DNA of 16,384 nt from positions 1-16,384 of the forward strand of contig DASUKQ010000117.1 of assembly GCA_036278635.1 (NCBI GenBank), read 5' to 3'. The notes under the pieces were generated by a model. It searched no databases. It saw nothing but the letters and a program-made list of their open reading frames with translations, and had not been told where the DNA came from. Of this stretch, positions 1 through 7,122 are shown piece by piece. The position numbers and the translations under genes were made by a program. The DNA comes from 66-474 sp036278635. Its GTDB lineage: Bacteria; Pseudomonadota; Gammaproteobacteria; Xanthomonadales; Rhodanobacteraceae. How positions within the stretch are numbered: position 1 is the stretch's first letter; every line of letters starts with the position of its first letter.

Positions 1-1048
1 GCTTCCCGAGAATGTACTTTCTTACCGCGGCATTGTGCTCGGCCAGCGTCGCGGAGAACTTGTGCGTGCCGTCGCCCTTGGCCACGAAATACAGTGCGTC
101 GCCTGACGCGGGGTGCAGTACCGCGTGGATGGCAGCGCGGCCGGGCAGCGCGATCGGTGTCGGTGGCAGGCCGGCGCGCATGTAGGTGTTGTACGGCGTG
201 TCGGTTTCCAGATCCGACTTGCGGATGTTGCCGGTGTAGCTCGCGCCCATGCCGTAGATCACGCTGGGATCGGTATCCAGCTTCATGCCGATCCTGAGCC
301 GCCGTTCGAAGACTCCGGCGATCCTCGGCATTTCCGACCGCACCGCCGTTTCCTTCTCGACCAGCGACGCCAGGATCAATGCCTGGTAGGGATCCTCCAG
401 CGGAATCGAGGCGTCGCGCCCGGCCCACTCGCGCGCGAGGTAAACCTGCATCGCCTTGTGCGCGCGTTCCAGGATGTCGAGGTCGGACATGCCGAGCACG
501 TAGTCATACGTATCGGGCATGAACTCGCCTTCGGGCGACCGACCGGTTTCGCCGAGTTTCGCCATGACCCCGGCGGCGTCCACGCCCTTGAGTTCGGGCT
601 TCAGCCTGGGCGCTTCCACGAGGGCTTGCCGTACCTGCGCGAAGGTCCAGCCGTCCACGAGCGTGATGCTTCGATGCAACACGCGGCCGGCGGCCATGTT
701 CTCCAGCAGCACGGCCGGCGTCATCCCGGGCGCAAGCGAGTACTCGCCGGCCCGCAACTTGTCCACGACGCCGAGGCGCATCCCCAGCGCCCGCCACATC
801 AAGGGCGAGGCCGTGGTGAGGTCCTCATCGTGCAACTGCCGCACGATGCCATTGAAGCCTTCGCCCCGCGCAATCTCAAGGGTCTGCCCGGCGGCGTGCA
901 CGTTCAACGGCGTACGCGTGAAGTGCATGTACGTGATGCCGCCCCACGCAACCACACCGGCAATGGCCACGAAGACGGCCAGCAGCAACAACCGCACCGC
1001 CACGTTGCCAGTCTGTGGCCCGCGATGGAGCCTGTCGAATCGAATCAT
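1..1048 (-). CDS. mltG: Endolytic murein transglycosylase MltG (YceG family), 3' end cut by window edge
   Basis: MltG is an inner-membrane lytic transglycosylase that cleaves nascent peptidoglycan strands and sets glycan length. The visible 349 codons start with a short basic cytoplasmic stretch, then one membrane helix (about residues 18-37, VRLLLLAVFVAIAGVVAW), then the periplasmic YceG domain. The family signature LASLVEKET is present, with E231 matching the catalytic glutamate region and E233 two residues on. The C-terminal part ends in AAVRKYILGK at the window edge. Since E. coli MltG is about 340 residues, only a few residues should be missing. The ATG at 1048 is chosen because the membrane helix follows at the usual distance. 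Downstream of fabF, as in E. coli, but pabC, which normally sits between them, is absent. The gene is set off from fabF by a REP-like repeat pair. Confidence 0.95.
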   Translation of the reverse strand, partial: MIRFDRLHRGPQTGNVAVRLLLLAVFVAIAGVVAWGGITYMHFTRTPLNVHAAGQTLEIARGEGFNGIVRQLHDEDLTTASPLMWRALGMRLGVVDKLRAGEYSLAPGMTPAVLLENMAAGRVLHRSITLVDGWTFAQVRQALVEAPRLKPELKGVDAAGVMAKLGETGRSPEGEFMPDTYDYVLGMSDLDILERAHKAMQVYLAREWAGRDASIPLEDPYQALILASLVEKETAVRSEMPRIAGVFERRLRIGMKLDTDPSVIYGMGASYTGNIRKSDLETDTPYNTYMRAGLPPTPIALPGRAAIHAVLHPASGDALYFVAKGDGTHKFSATLAEHNAAVRKYILGK

Positions 1049-1090
1049 CCAGACAGTTTAAACGATGCGCACAAATTCGACGAAGAGCCC

Positions 1091-1186
1091 GTAGGTTGGC
1101 GCTGAGCAGAGCGAAGCCCAACGGCATTGCGTTGATCCGACACGTTGGGCTTCCCGCGGATGAAGCCCGCGGTCAACCCAACCTAC
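1091..1186. repeat. REP-like repeat doublet of the GTAG type, head to head
   Basis: Two units face each other. Each begins GTAGGTTGG at its outer end (1091-1099, and inverted at 1178-1186) and ends GAAGCCCAACG at its inner end (1113-1123, and inverted at 1143-1153), with a 19-base spacer at 1124-1142. Each unit can fold on itself: the left one through GTTGG/CCAAC and CGCT/AGCG, the right one through GTTGGG/CCCAAC and CCGCGG/CCGCGG. The GTAG head on an imperfect palindrome is the hallmark of REP elements spread by RAYT transposases, known as SMAG repeats in Stenotrophomonas. It lies between fabF and mltG and could act on the transcript as a terminator or stabiliser. The structure is seen directly; the family assignment is from knowledge of such repeats. 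Confidence 0.8.
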
Positions 1187-1235
1187 GCCATGCCTGTGTC
1201 GGCAGGTGCCGGAGGCAGCGATGCCCAACGACGCT

Positions 1236-2474
1236 TCAGATCCGCTTGAACACCAGCGTGCCGTTGGTGCCGCCAAAGCCGAAAGAGTTGGAAAGCGCGA
1301 CATCGATTTTCGCCTCGCGCGCCGTATTGGGCACGAAATCGAGGTCGCACCCTTCGCCCGGCTCGTCGAGGTTGATGGTCGGCGGCAGGACGTTGTCACG
1401 CATCGCCAGCATGGAGAAGATCGCCTCCACGCCGCCGGCGGCTCCCAGCAGATGCCCGGTCGTCGACTTGGTGGAACTCATCGCGAGTTTTTTCGCGTGA
1501 TCCCCGAACACGCGCTTGGCCGCGTGCACTTCGCCGAGGTCGCCCAGCGGGGTCGAGGTGCCGTGCGCGTTGATGTACTCAACCTGGTCGGGATTCATCC
1601 CGGCATCCTTCACCGCCGCCTCCATGCAACGCCCGGCGCCCTCGCCGCCCTCGCTCGGCGCGGTGATGTGGTATGCATCGTCGCTCATGCCGAAACCGGC
1701 CAGCTCCGCGTAGATCCGTGCGCCACGCGCCTTCGCATGTTCGTATTCCTCCAGCACCAGGATGCCGGCGCCGTCGGAAAGCACGAATCCATCGCGGTCC
1801 TTGTCCCAGGGCCGGCTGGCGCGGGTCGGATCATCGTTGCGGGTGCTCAGTGCCCGCGCCGAGCAGAACCCGCCGACCGCCGTCGCGGTAACGGAAAACT
1901 CCGCGCCGCCGGTCAGCATGGCGTCGGCATCGCCGTACTGGATCATCCGCATCGCCAGGCCGATGTTGTGGGTCGCGGTGGTGCATGCAGTCACGCACGC
2001 GATGTTCGGACCCTTCAGCCCGTGGATGATTGCAAGGTTTCCGGATGCCATGTTGATGATGCAGCCAGGCACGAAGAACGGCGAGATCTTGCGTGGGCCA
2101 CCTTCGTAATAGGCCAGCGTGGTCCGCTCGATGCTGGCGATTCCGCCGATGCCGGCGCCCACCGCGACGCCGGTTCGCGTGGCATTGGCCTCGGTGATTT
2201 CGAGGCCCGAATCCTTCAGGGCCTCGGCGCCCGCGGCGATGCCGTAATGGATGAAGGTATCCATCTTCTTGATGTCTTTCGGCGCGATGTACGCGGCCGG
2301 GTCGAAATCCTTGACCTCGCCTGCAATGCGCGTGGGAAACGTGCTGGCATCGAAATGGGTGATCGGCCCGATGCCGCTCACGCCTTCCACCACGTTCTTC
2401 CAGGCCGTCGCCACGTCGTTGCCCACGGGCGACACCATGCCCATACCGGTGACCACCACTCGTCGCTTGCTCAT
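1236..2474 (-). CDS. fabF: Beta-ketoacyl-ACP synthase II (FabF)
   Basis: FabF condenses malonyl-ACP with acyl-ACP in the elongation cycle of type II fatty-acid synthesis, in the cytosol. The 412-residue protein has the usual length. The Cys-His-His triad of condensing enzymes is intact: C164 in VTACTTATH, H304 in NAHGTST, H341 in TTGHLLG, with K336 nearby. The C-terminal NSFGFGGTN motif is also present. An upstream in-frame ATG would add nine residues, but the start at MSKRRVVVTG fits the family and has GGAG five bases before it. It follows acpP after a 256-base spacer containing a strong hairpin, so its expression may differ from that of acpP. mltG follows downstream. Confidence 0.97.
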   Translation of the reverse strand: MSKRRVVVTGMGMVSPVGNDVATAWKNVVEGVSGIGPITHFDASTFPTRIAGEVKDFDPAAYIAPKDIKKMDTFIHYGIAAGAEALKDSGLEITEANATRTGVAVGAGIGGIASIERTTLAYYEGGPRKISPFFVPGCIINMASGNLAIIHGLKGPNIACVTACTTATHNIGLAMRMIQYGDADAMLTGGAEFSVTATAVGGFCSARALSTRNDDPTRASRPWDKDRDGFVLSDGAGILVLEEYEHAKARGARIYAELAGFGMSDDAYHITAPSEGGEGAGRCMEAAVKDAGMNPDQVEYINAHGTSTPLGDLGEVHAAKRVFGDHAKKLAMSSTKSTTGHLLGAAGGVEAIFSMLAMRDNVLPPTINLDEPGEGCDLDFVPNTAREAKIDVALSNSFGFGGTNGTLVFKRI

Positions 2475-2649
2475 GGGAACTCCGTGTTCGAGAAACGCCA
2501 ATCGGGAACGCGTCGATTGCCCAGTCCGTCACGCACTGGCGACAATCGCGGTCAGGCCATCCCCCCGCTGCACCGAGTCGACGCCTTTCTTCCCGAAGCA
2601 GGCCAGGGATGCTGCCATACGCCCGCGCATCTTTCCGGCTCCGTCAAAG

Positions 2650-2679
2650 CGAAAGCTGCGCACGAAGGCGCAGCTTTCG
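2650..2679 (-). terminator. Perfect 12-bp stem-loop between acpP and fabF (attenuator or processing hairpin)
   Basis: CGAAAGCTGCGC and its exact complement GCGCAGCTTTCG enclose a six-base loop. The structure begins 51 bases after the acpP stop. On the minus strand it is followed only by CTTTGACG, so it lacks a full T-run. It may be a partial terminator, or a 3'-end stabiliser that lets acpP mRNA accumulate above fabF. The hairpin is seen directly; its role is inferred. Confidence 0.65.
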
Positions 2680-2730
2680 AATTGCCGGTCACGCATCCGC
2701 GCCGCCACGGGGCACGCGCAGCAACGCCGA

Positions 2731-2970
2731 TCAGGACTTGACGTGCGCCTTGATGTAATCCACCGCCTGCTGCACGGTGGTGATCTTCTCGGCTTCCTCG
2801 TCGGGGATTTCGGTTTCGAATTCCTCTTCGAGCGCCATCACCAGTTCCACGGTATCCAGCGAGTCCGCACCCAGGTCATCCACGAACGAGGCGTTCGGCG
2901 TGACATCCTCTTCCTTGACCCCCAGTTGATCGACGACGATCTTCTTGACGCGCTCTTCGATGCTGCTCAT
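2731..2970 (-). CDS. acpP: Acyl carrier protein (AcpP)
   Basis: AcpP carries the growing acyl chain on a phosphopantetheine arm and serves all the Fab enzymes. The 79-residue acidic protein has the DSLD motif with S37 as the attachment serine, and the VKKIVVDQLGV start and EEEFETEIPDEEAE helix typical of the family. The start is preceded by a strong GGGAGG site nine bases upstream. The gene is well isolated, with 369 bases before it after fabG and 256 bases plus a strong hairpin before fabF. This fits the separate, high expression acpP usually has. I could not identify a convincing promoter. Confidence 0.98.
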   Translation of the reverse strand: MSSIEERVKKIVVDQLGVKEEDVTPNASFVDDLGADSLDTVELVMALEEEFETEIPDEEAEKITTVQQAVDYIKAHVKS

Positions 2971-3339
2971 GAGACAGTGCCTCCCGGGACAAATGCGTTC
3001 GAGGTCGGGCCGGGCCCTTCCCCACTACCCCATGCGTGCCCACTCGGATCCGCATGGTACAAATTCAAGTCGACCACAACGGTTCAGTGTGGCATTCCGC
3101 GACCGCGTGCAGTGCTCCAGCCGCGGCACGAAAGGCGCCATATTACCCGGTTCCGCCTTTCAATAGAACCTGTGGCATTCGAATGCGATCATCCCTGATC
3201 GCTGCATCGCCCGATGAACCAGCGAGCCGAGATATTCCAGGCCAGTGAACACCAGAACGGCCTTCCGTGGCCTGACTTTCCACAACAGCCGCCTTGAACA
3301 GAGTGCCGGGTTGAAAAGCCGGCGCCTGCGGCCAGGCTC
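2971..3339 (-). other. 369-base non-coding region upstream of acpP: probable regulatory leader
   Basis: No gene is supported here; the short open frames lack recognisable sequence or good starts. It contains a 12-base perfect palindrome GCATTCGAATGC (3175-3186), a GATCA/TGATC inverted repeat (3187-3200), and a 10-base direct repeat TGTGGCATTC at 3088-3097 and 3171-3180, the second copy running into the palindrome. The acpP Shine-Dalgarno lies at the low-coordinate end and a candidate fabG terminator at the other. The length and palindromes suggest an acpP promoter with operator sites, but no clear -35/-10 pair was found, so the function is inferred. Confidence 0.5.
3313..3338 (-). terminator. 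Candidate intrinsic terminator after fabG
   Basis: Two bases past the fabG stop, the minus strand can form AGCC-(T)-GGC / GCC-GGCT with one bulged T and a seven-base loop, followed by TTTC. The stem is GC-rich but short and the T-run is only about four bases, so this is a weak to moderate call. Confidence 0.4.
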
Positions 3340-4083
3340 TCACGCCATGTACATGCCGCCGTTGACGTGCAGGGTTTCGCCGGTAATGTAGCCCGCCTCG
3401 GATGACGCCAGGAATGCGACGGCATGGGCGATGTCGGCAGGGTCGCCGAGACGGCCGAGCGCGATCTGGCCTTCGAGCGCCTTGCGCTGATCGTCGCCGA
3501 GCGCGCGGGTCATGTCGGTGTCGATGAAACCGGGCGCGACCACGTTGACGGTGATCCCGCGCGAACCGACCTCCCGCGCCAGCGATTTCGAGAACGCGAT
3601 GATGCCGGCCTTGGCCGCGGCGTAATTGGTCTGGCCGGGATTCCCGGTCACGCCGACCACCGAGGCAATGTTGACGATGCGCCCGTGGCGCGCCTTCATC
3701 ATCGTCCTCATCACCGCCTTGCAGGTGCGATACACCGACGTGAGGTTGGTGTCGAGGATGGCCTGCCAGTCCTCTTCCTTCATCCGCATCAGCAGCTGGT
3801 CGCGGGTGATGCCGGCGTTGTTGACAAGGATCGAAAGACCGCCGTGCTCCTTGACGATCGCTTCGATCACCGCTTCCACCGACGCGCCGTCGGTGACGTC
3901 CAGCACGCGGCCTTCGCCGCCGTGCGCGGACAATCGTTGCGTGATTGCCTGGGCGCCGGCGTCGCGCGTCGCGGTGCCGACCACCTTTGCGCCCCGGGCC
4001 GCCAGTTCATCGGCGATCGCTGCCCCGATACCGCGCGAGGCCCCGGTCACCAGCGCGATCCCGCCCTCCAGCCTTTCGTTCAT
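3340..4083 (-). CDS. fabG: 3-oxoacyl-ACP reductase (FabG)
   Basis: FabG is the NADPH-dependent short-chain dehydrogenase that reduces beta-ketoacyl-ACP in each elongation round. The 247-residue protein shows the nucleotide-binding TGASRGIG (residues 13-20), the NNAG motif (88-91), and the catalytic set N113, S141, Y154 and K158 in YAAAK. It ends with the family-typical GYITGETLHVNGGMYM. Its ATG overlaps the fabD stop in an ATGA, so the two are translationally coupled. The reading frame is open far upstream of this ATG, but that part runs antisense-free inside fabD and has no family similarity, so the overlap start is used. Confidence 0.97.
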   Translation of the reverse strand: MNERLEGGIALVTGASRGIGAAIADELAARGAKVVGTATRDAGAQAITQRLSAHGGEGRVLDVTDGASVEAVIEAIVKEHGGLSILVNNAGITRDQLLMRMKEEDWQAILDTNLTSVYRTCKAVMRTMMKARHGRIVNIASVVGVTGNPGQTNYAAAKAGIIAFSKSLAREVGSRGITVNVVAPGFIDTDMTRALGDDQRKALEGQIALGRLGDPADIAHAVAFLASSEAGYITGETLHVNGGMYMA

Positions 4084-5066
4084 TGCGCGACCTCCGCGAG
4101 CGCCGCGCGCATGTCGTCGGGTGTCCCGAGCGCGCGTGTCTCGATGCTCTTGTCGACGCGCTTGCACAACCCGGCGAGCACCTTGCCGGGACCGCACTCG
4201 AAAACCTTCGTTGCGCCGTTTCGCACCAGCGACTGCACGGTGTCGGTCCACAGTACCGGCATGTACAACTGGCGTTCCAGCGCCGCACGGATGAACTCGA
4301 TGCCGGCATGCGCCTTGGCATCGGCGTTCTGCAGGACGGGAATCGTCGGCACCTGCCAAGGCAGTTCGGCCATCCGCGCGGCAAGTTGTTGCGCGGCATC
4401 GCGCATCAGAGGCGTGTGCGAAGGCACTGAAACCGACAGCATGACGACCTTGCGCACGCCGAGTTCGGCGAGCCGCTGCGCGGCACGGTCGACCGCACCG
4501 GTGTGGCCCGCGATCACCAGTTGGCCCGGACTGTTGTAGTTGGCCGGGGTCACGACCTCTTCGCCGGAAATTTCCTTGCAAACCTGCTCGATGACCTTGT
4601 CGTCCGCACCCAGCACCGCCGCCATCGCACCGGTGCCGGCCGGTACCGCGGCCTGCATCAGGCGACCGCGTTCGGCGACCAGCGCCGCCGCGTCGCGCAG
4701 CGGAAGCGCCCCCGCACACACCAGTGCCGAATATTCGCCGAGGCTGTGGCCTGCCAGTTGGCCCGGTAGCGCCCCGCCCTGCGCCTGCCACACACGCCAC
4801 ACCGCGACACTCGCGGCCAGCAGCGTGGGCTGGGTGTTTTCCGTCCTGCCGAGTTCGACTTCCGGACCGTTCTGCGCAAGCCCCCACAAGTCGATGCCGG
4901 CGCCCTCGGAAGCATCGTCGAAAACCTCGCGGACCTCCGGAAACGCGGCGTCGAGTCCGGCCAGCATCCCGACCGACTGCGAACCCTGCCCGGGGAACAC
5001 GAACGCCAGGTTGGGGATCGGGGACCGGAAACCGGGGGCCGGATCGTTTGATCTGTTGTCGCTCAT
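4080..5066 (-). CDS. fabD: Malonyl-CoA:ACP transacylase (FabD)
   Basis: FabD moves malonyl from CoA to AcpP, supplying FabH and FabF. The 328-residue protein has the FPGQGSQ oxyanion loop (24-30), the nucleophile S108 in GHSLG, R133 in AERGRLMQ for the malonyl carboxylate, and H217 in VPSHTPLM. It is roughly 15-20 residues longer than the E. coli enzyme at the N-terminus: MSDNRSNDPAPGFRSPIPN precedes the conserved LAFVFPGQG. No later ATG, GTG or TTG start lies at a plausible place, so the extension seems real. No clear Shine-Dalgarno precedes the start. The 91 bases between fabH and fabD are AT-rich for this genome. Its stop codon overlaps the fabG start. Confidence 0.96.
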   Translation of the reverse strand: MSDNRSNDPAPGFRSPIPNLAFVFPGQGSQSVGMLAGLDAAFPEVREVFDDASEGAGIDLWGLAQNGPEVELGRTENTQPTLLAASVAVWRVWQAQGGALPGQLAGHSLGEYSALVCAGALPLRDAAALVAERGRLMQAAVPAGTGAMAAVLGADDKVIEQVCKEISGEEVVTPANYNSPGQLVIAGHTGAVDRAAQRLAELGVRKVVMLSVSVPSHTPLMRDAAQQLAARMAELPWQVPTIPVLQNADAKAHAGIEFIRAALERQLYMPVLWTDTVQSLVRNGATKVFECGPGKVLAGLCKRVDKSIETRALGTPDDMRAALAEVAQ

Positions 5067-5157
5067 CTCGAAAGGACTGGTAATCGGATATGGGATAAAA
5101 ACAGCGGGCACCGACAAAACACGATCCGTCGCAACTTTTGCCGGTCCCTGGTCCGCG

Positions 5158-6141
5158 TCAATAACGCAACAACGCCGACGCCCACGTGATTCCCCCCCCA
5201 AAGGCCTCCAGCAGGACGTTGTGGCCACGCTCGACGCGTCCGGAACGCACCGCGGCATCCAGCGCCAGCGGCACCGACCCCGACGAGGTATTGGCGTGCT
5301 GGTCGACGGTCACGATGACCCGGTCCATCGAGATGCCATAGCGCCTGGCAGTGGCTTCGATGATCCGCAGGTTGGCCTGGTGCGGGATCAGCCAGTCGAG
5401 CTGGTCCGGACGCATGCCCGCTGCCTGCAGGGTTTCGTCCACCAGCGCATCGAGCGTCTTGACCGCGAGCTTGAACACCTCGCGGCCTTTCATGTGGATG
5501 CGCACGCCGTGGTTCTTTTCGTCCTTGAATCCGACGGACACGCCGACGGGGTTGTACAACAGGTCCTTGTAGCCACCATCCGCATGCATGCAGGTCGCGA
5601 GGATGCCCGGCTCGTCGGACGCCTCCAGGACCACCGCGCCGGCGCCGTCGCCGAACAGCACGCAGGTTTCGCGCTCGGTCCAGTCGACCATGCGGGTAAG
5701 GGTTTCCGCGCCGATCACCAGCGCCTTCTTCACCTGCCCGGTCCGCACGAAATTGTTGGCGACGCCGAGCGCGTACACGAAGCCCGAACACGCGGCGTTG
5801 ACGTCGAACGCCATGCAGCCGTTCGCACCCAGACGGTCCTGGATCAGGCACGCGGTCGAAGGAAAAACGATGTCGGGGGTGGTGGTGCCGAGCACCACCA
5901 TGTCCAGCTCGGATGCCTTGACGCCGGCGTCACGCAGCGCCTGTTCGGCAGCGCGAAACGCCAAGTCGCCGGTCGTTTCGCCGTCCGCGGCCACGCGCCG
6001 CTCGCGGATGCCGGTACGACTGCGGATCCACTCGTCGCTGGTGTCGACCATCTTCTCGAGGTCGGCGTTGGTGACGACCCGCTCGGGCAACGCGCTGCCG
6101 GTGGCGAGAATGCGGGCGTAGGTCAAGGCGCGGCTTCCCAT
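5158..6141 (-). CDS. fabH: Beta-ketoacyl-ACP synthase III (FabH)
   Basis: FabH starts fatty-acid chains by condensing acetyl-CoA (or another short acyl-CoA) with malonyl-ACP. The 327-residue protein has the complete Cys-His-Asn triad: C118 in NAACSGF, H254 in IPHQAN and N284 in HANTSSGS, plus the glycine-rich C-terminal EAFGGGITWASALLRY. The start MGSRALTYARILATGSALPE fits the family; the Shine-Dalgarno is weak. It follows rpmF directly. plsX, which lies between these genes in E. coli and most gammaproteobacteria, is not there, and only 77 bases separate them. A hairpin in that spacer may reduce read-through from rpmF. Confidence 0.96.
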   Translation of the reverse strand: MGSRALTYARILATGSALPERVVTNADLEKMVDTSDEWIRSRTGIRERRVAADGETTGDLAFRAAEQALRDAGVKASELDMVVLGTTTPDIVFPSTACLIQDRLGANGCMAFDVNAACSGFVYALGVANNFVRTGQVKKALVIGAETLTRMVDWTERETCVLFGDGAGAVVLEASDEPGILATCMHADGGYKDLLYNPVGVSVGFKDEKNHGVRIHMKGREVFKLAVKTLDALVDETLQAAGMRPDQLDWLIPHQANLRIIEATARRYGISMDRVIVTVDQHANTSSGSVPLALDAAVRSGRVERGHNVLLEAFGGGITWASALLRY

Positions 6142-6156
6142 TCAGATTGCACCCAC

Positions 6157-6187
6157 AAAAACACGCAGCGGCGCCGAAACGCGCCGC
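6157..6187 (-). terminator. Stem-loop with T5 run between rpmF and fabH
   Basis: On the minus strand GCGGCGC and GCGCCGC form a perfect seven-base stem around the loop GTTTCG, and TTTTT follows after six bases (TGCGTG). The gap between stem and T-run is longer than usual for an intrinsic terminator, so it may be an attenuator or only a structured leader of fabH. Confidence 0.4.
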
Positions 6188-6218
6188 GCGCCGATTTGCA
6201 GCATTGCGGACAACGAGG

Positions 6219-6413
6219 TCAATCCTCGTCGGCGACGGCCTGCTTGTCCTCGATCACCTTGCGGCCGCGATAGTAGCCGTCCTTGGTGATGTGGTGCCGA
6301 CGGTGGATTTCGCCCGACGTGGGGTCGGTCGCGAGCTGGACCTTGTCCAGGGCGTCGTGGGAACGGCGCATGCCGCGGCGGGATGGGGACTTGCGGCTTT
6401 TGGCAACAGCCAT
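6219..6413 (-). CDS. rpmF: 50S ribosomal protein bL32
   Basis: bL32 is a small basic protein of the large ribosomal subunit. The 64-residue product carries the signature SRRGMRRSHDAL near the N-terminus and HHITKDGYYRGRKVI near the C-terminus. It ends with an acidic extension EDKQAVADED that is slightly longer than in E. coli. The start at MAVAKSRKSPSRRG has AGGAG seven bases upstream; an in-frame ATG 14 codons earlier has no support. It follows yceD after a 163-base spacer with a terminator-like hairpin, and fabH follows it, the usual neighbourhood apart from the missing plsX. Confidence 0.98.
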   Translation of the reverse strand: MAVAKSRKSPSRRGMRRSHDALDKVQLATDPTSGEIHRRHHITKDGYYRGRKVIEDKQAVADED

Positions 6414-6543
6414 GATGGCTCTCCTGAAGATTGTTCGAACTGCAAAACCGGACATCCCGTCGCAGTTTGCTCATGCCATCCATGGCATTCGCCCTTTCGG
6501 GCCGGCTCCGCCGTTCGCGCCCGCTCCTGCGGACGCAGTACAC

Positions 6544-6561
6544 AAAACGGCCGCTGGCCGT
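6544..6561 (-). terminator. Intrinsic terminator or attenuator after yceD
   Basis: On the minus strand ACGGCC and GGCCGT form a perfect six-base stem with the three-base loop AGC, directly followed by a run of four Ts (first T shared with the stem). It lies 15 bases past the yceD stop, in the yceD-rpmF spacer. It looks like a factor-independent terminator, probably partial, since rpmF normally depends on upstream transcription. Confidence 0.55.
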
Positions 6562-6576
6562 CCTTGCTCCGATGCT

Positions 6577-7113
6577 TCAACGATGTTTCCCGCGGGCTTC
6601 GAGCATGTCGCGCAAATCTGCGAACGGATGCGTGACCGTTTCGTCCCGCGCATCCTGCGGGTCGTGACCCGGCGCATTCCAGTCGCCCTGCAATACGTTG
6701 CTGCCGGGGCTGATGGGCACCAACGGCAACGCCAACAACAATTCGTCCTCGATGACCCGCGCGGGTGACAGCGCGCCGCCTTCGAGCAACAGTGGCTCGC
6801 AATCCGACGGCAACGCCGCGGCCTCATCCTCGCTGGTCAGCAGGCCCAATCGCGTGTCCACCTCGGCCGGCCACTCGAACGGTTGCAACGTGCGCTGGCA
6901 TTCGAGCGTCAGGCCGGCAGCCAGGCGGACATGCAATTGCGGACCGCCCAATTCGCCCGATCCGAAGTCCAGCCGGTAGCGGATCTCGCCGCGTCCATCC
7001 GCCAGCGCCTCCACCAATCGCGGCAATTCCGCGACCGGCAAGACACCTTCGAACGACCGCCGCCCGGCCACCATGCGTTCGGCGTCCACACTCGCTGGCA
7101 GGGACGCAGACAT
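6577..7113 (-). CDS. yceD: YceD / DUF177 family protein (23S rRNA accumulation protein)
   Basis: Members of this family are needed for normal 23S rRNA accumulation; they are small cytosolic proteins encoded next to rpmF. The 178-residue protein shows the family core: LECQRTLQPFEWP around residue 72 and the conserved VIEDELLLALPLVPISPGSN. In many homologues the first motif is CxxC; here the second cysteine is T75. The start MSASLPASVDAERMV has no Shine-Dalgarno, and a good promoter lies so close that the message would be almost leaderless. A downstream start at M14 is possible. Divergent from the membrane coiled-coil and maf genes, which echoes the E. coli yceF/yceD arrangement. Confidence 0.9.
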   Translation of the reverse strand: MSASLPASVDAERMVAGRRSFEGVLPVAELPRLVEALADGRGEIRYRLDFGSGELGGPQLHVRLAAGLTLECQRTLQPFEWPAEVDTRLGLLTSEDEAAALPSDCEPLLLEGGALSPARVIEDELLLALPLVPISPGSNVLQGDWNAPGHDPQDARDETVTHPFADLRDMLEARGKHR

Positions 7114-7122
7114 AAGCGCGCA

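Noticed and set aside
1206..2741. 511-residue plus-strand open frame opposite fabF
   Set aside because: A high-GC antisense shadow: His/Arg-rich, no recognisable domain, and fully covered by fabF and its spacer.
3140..3163. TTGAAA and TAATAT on the minus strand as an acpP promoter
   Set aside because: The individual boxes look good, but the spacer is only 12 bases, too short for a sigma-70 promoter.
4084..4887. Open frame that would extend FabG by 268 residues
   Set aside because: It lies within fabD in another frame and has the low-complexity Arg/Gly/Ala content of a shadow frame; the FabG family begins at MNERLEGGIALVTG.
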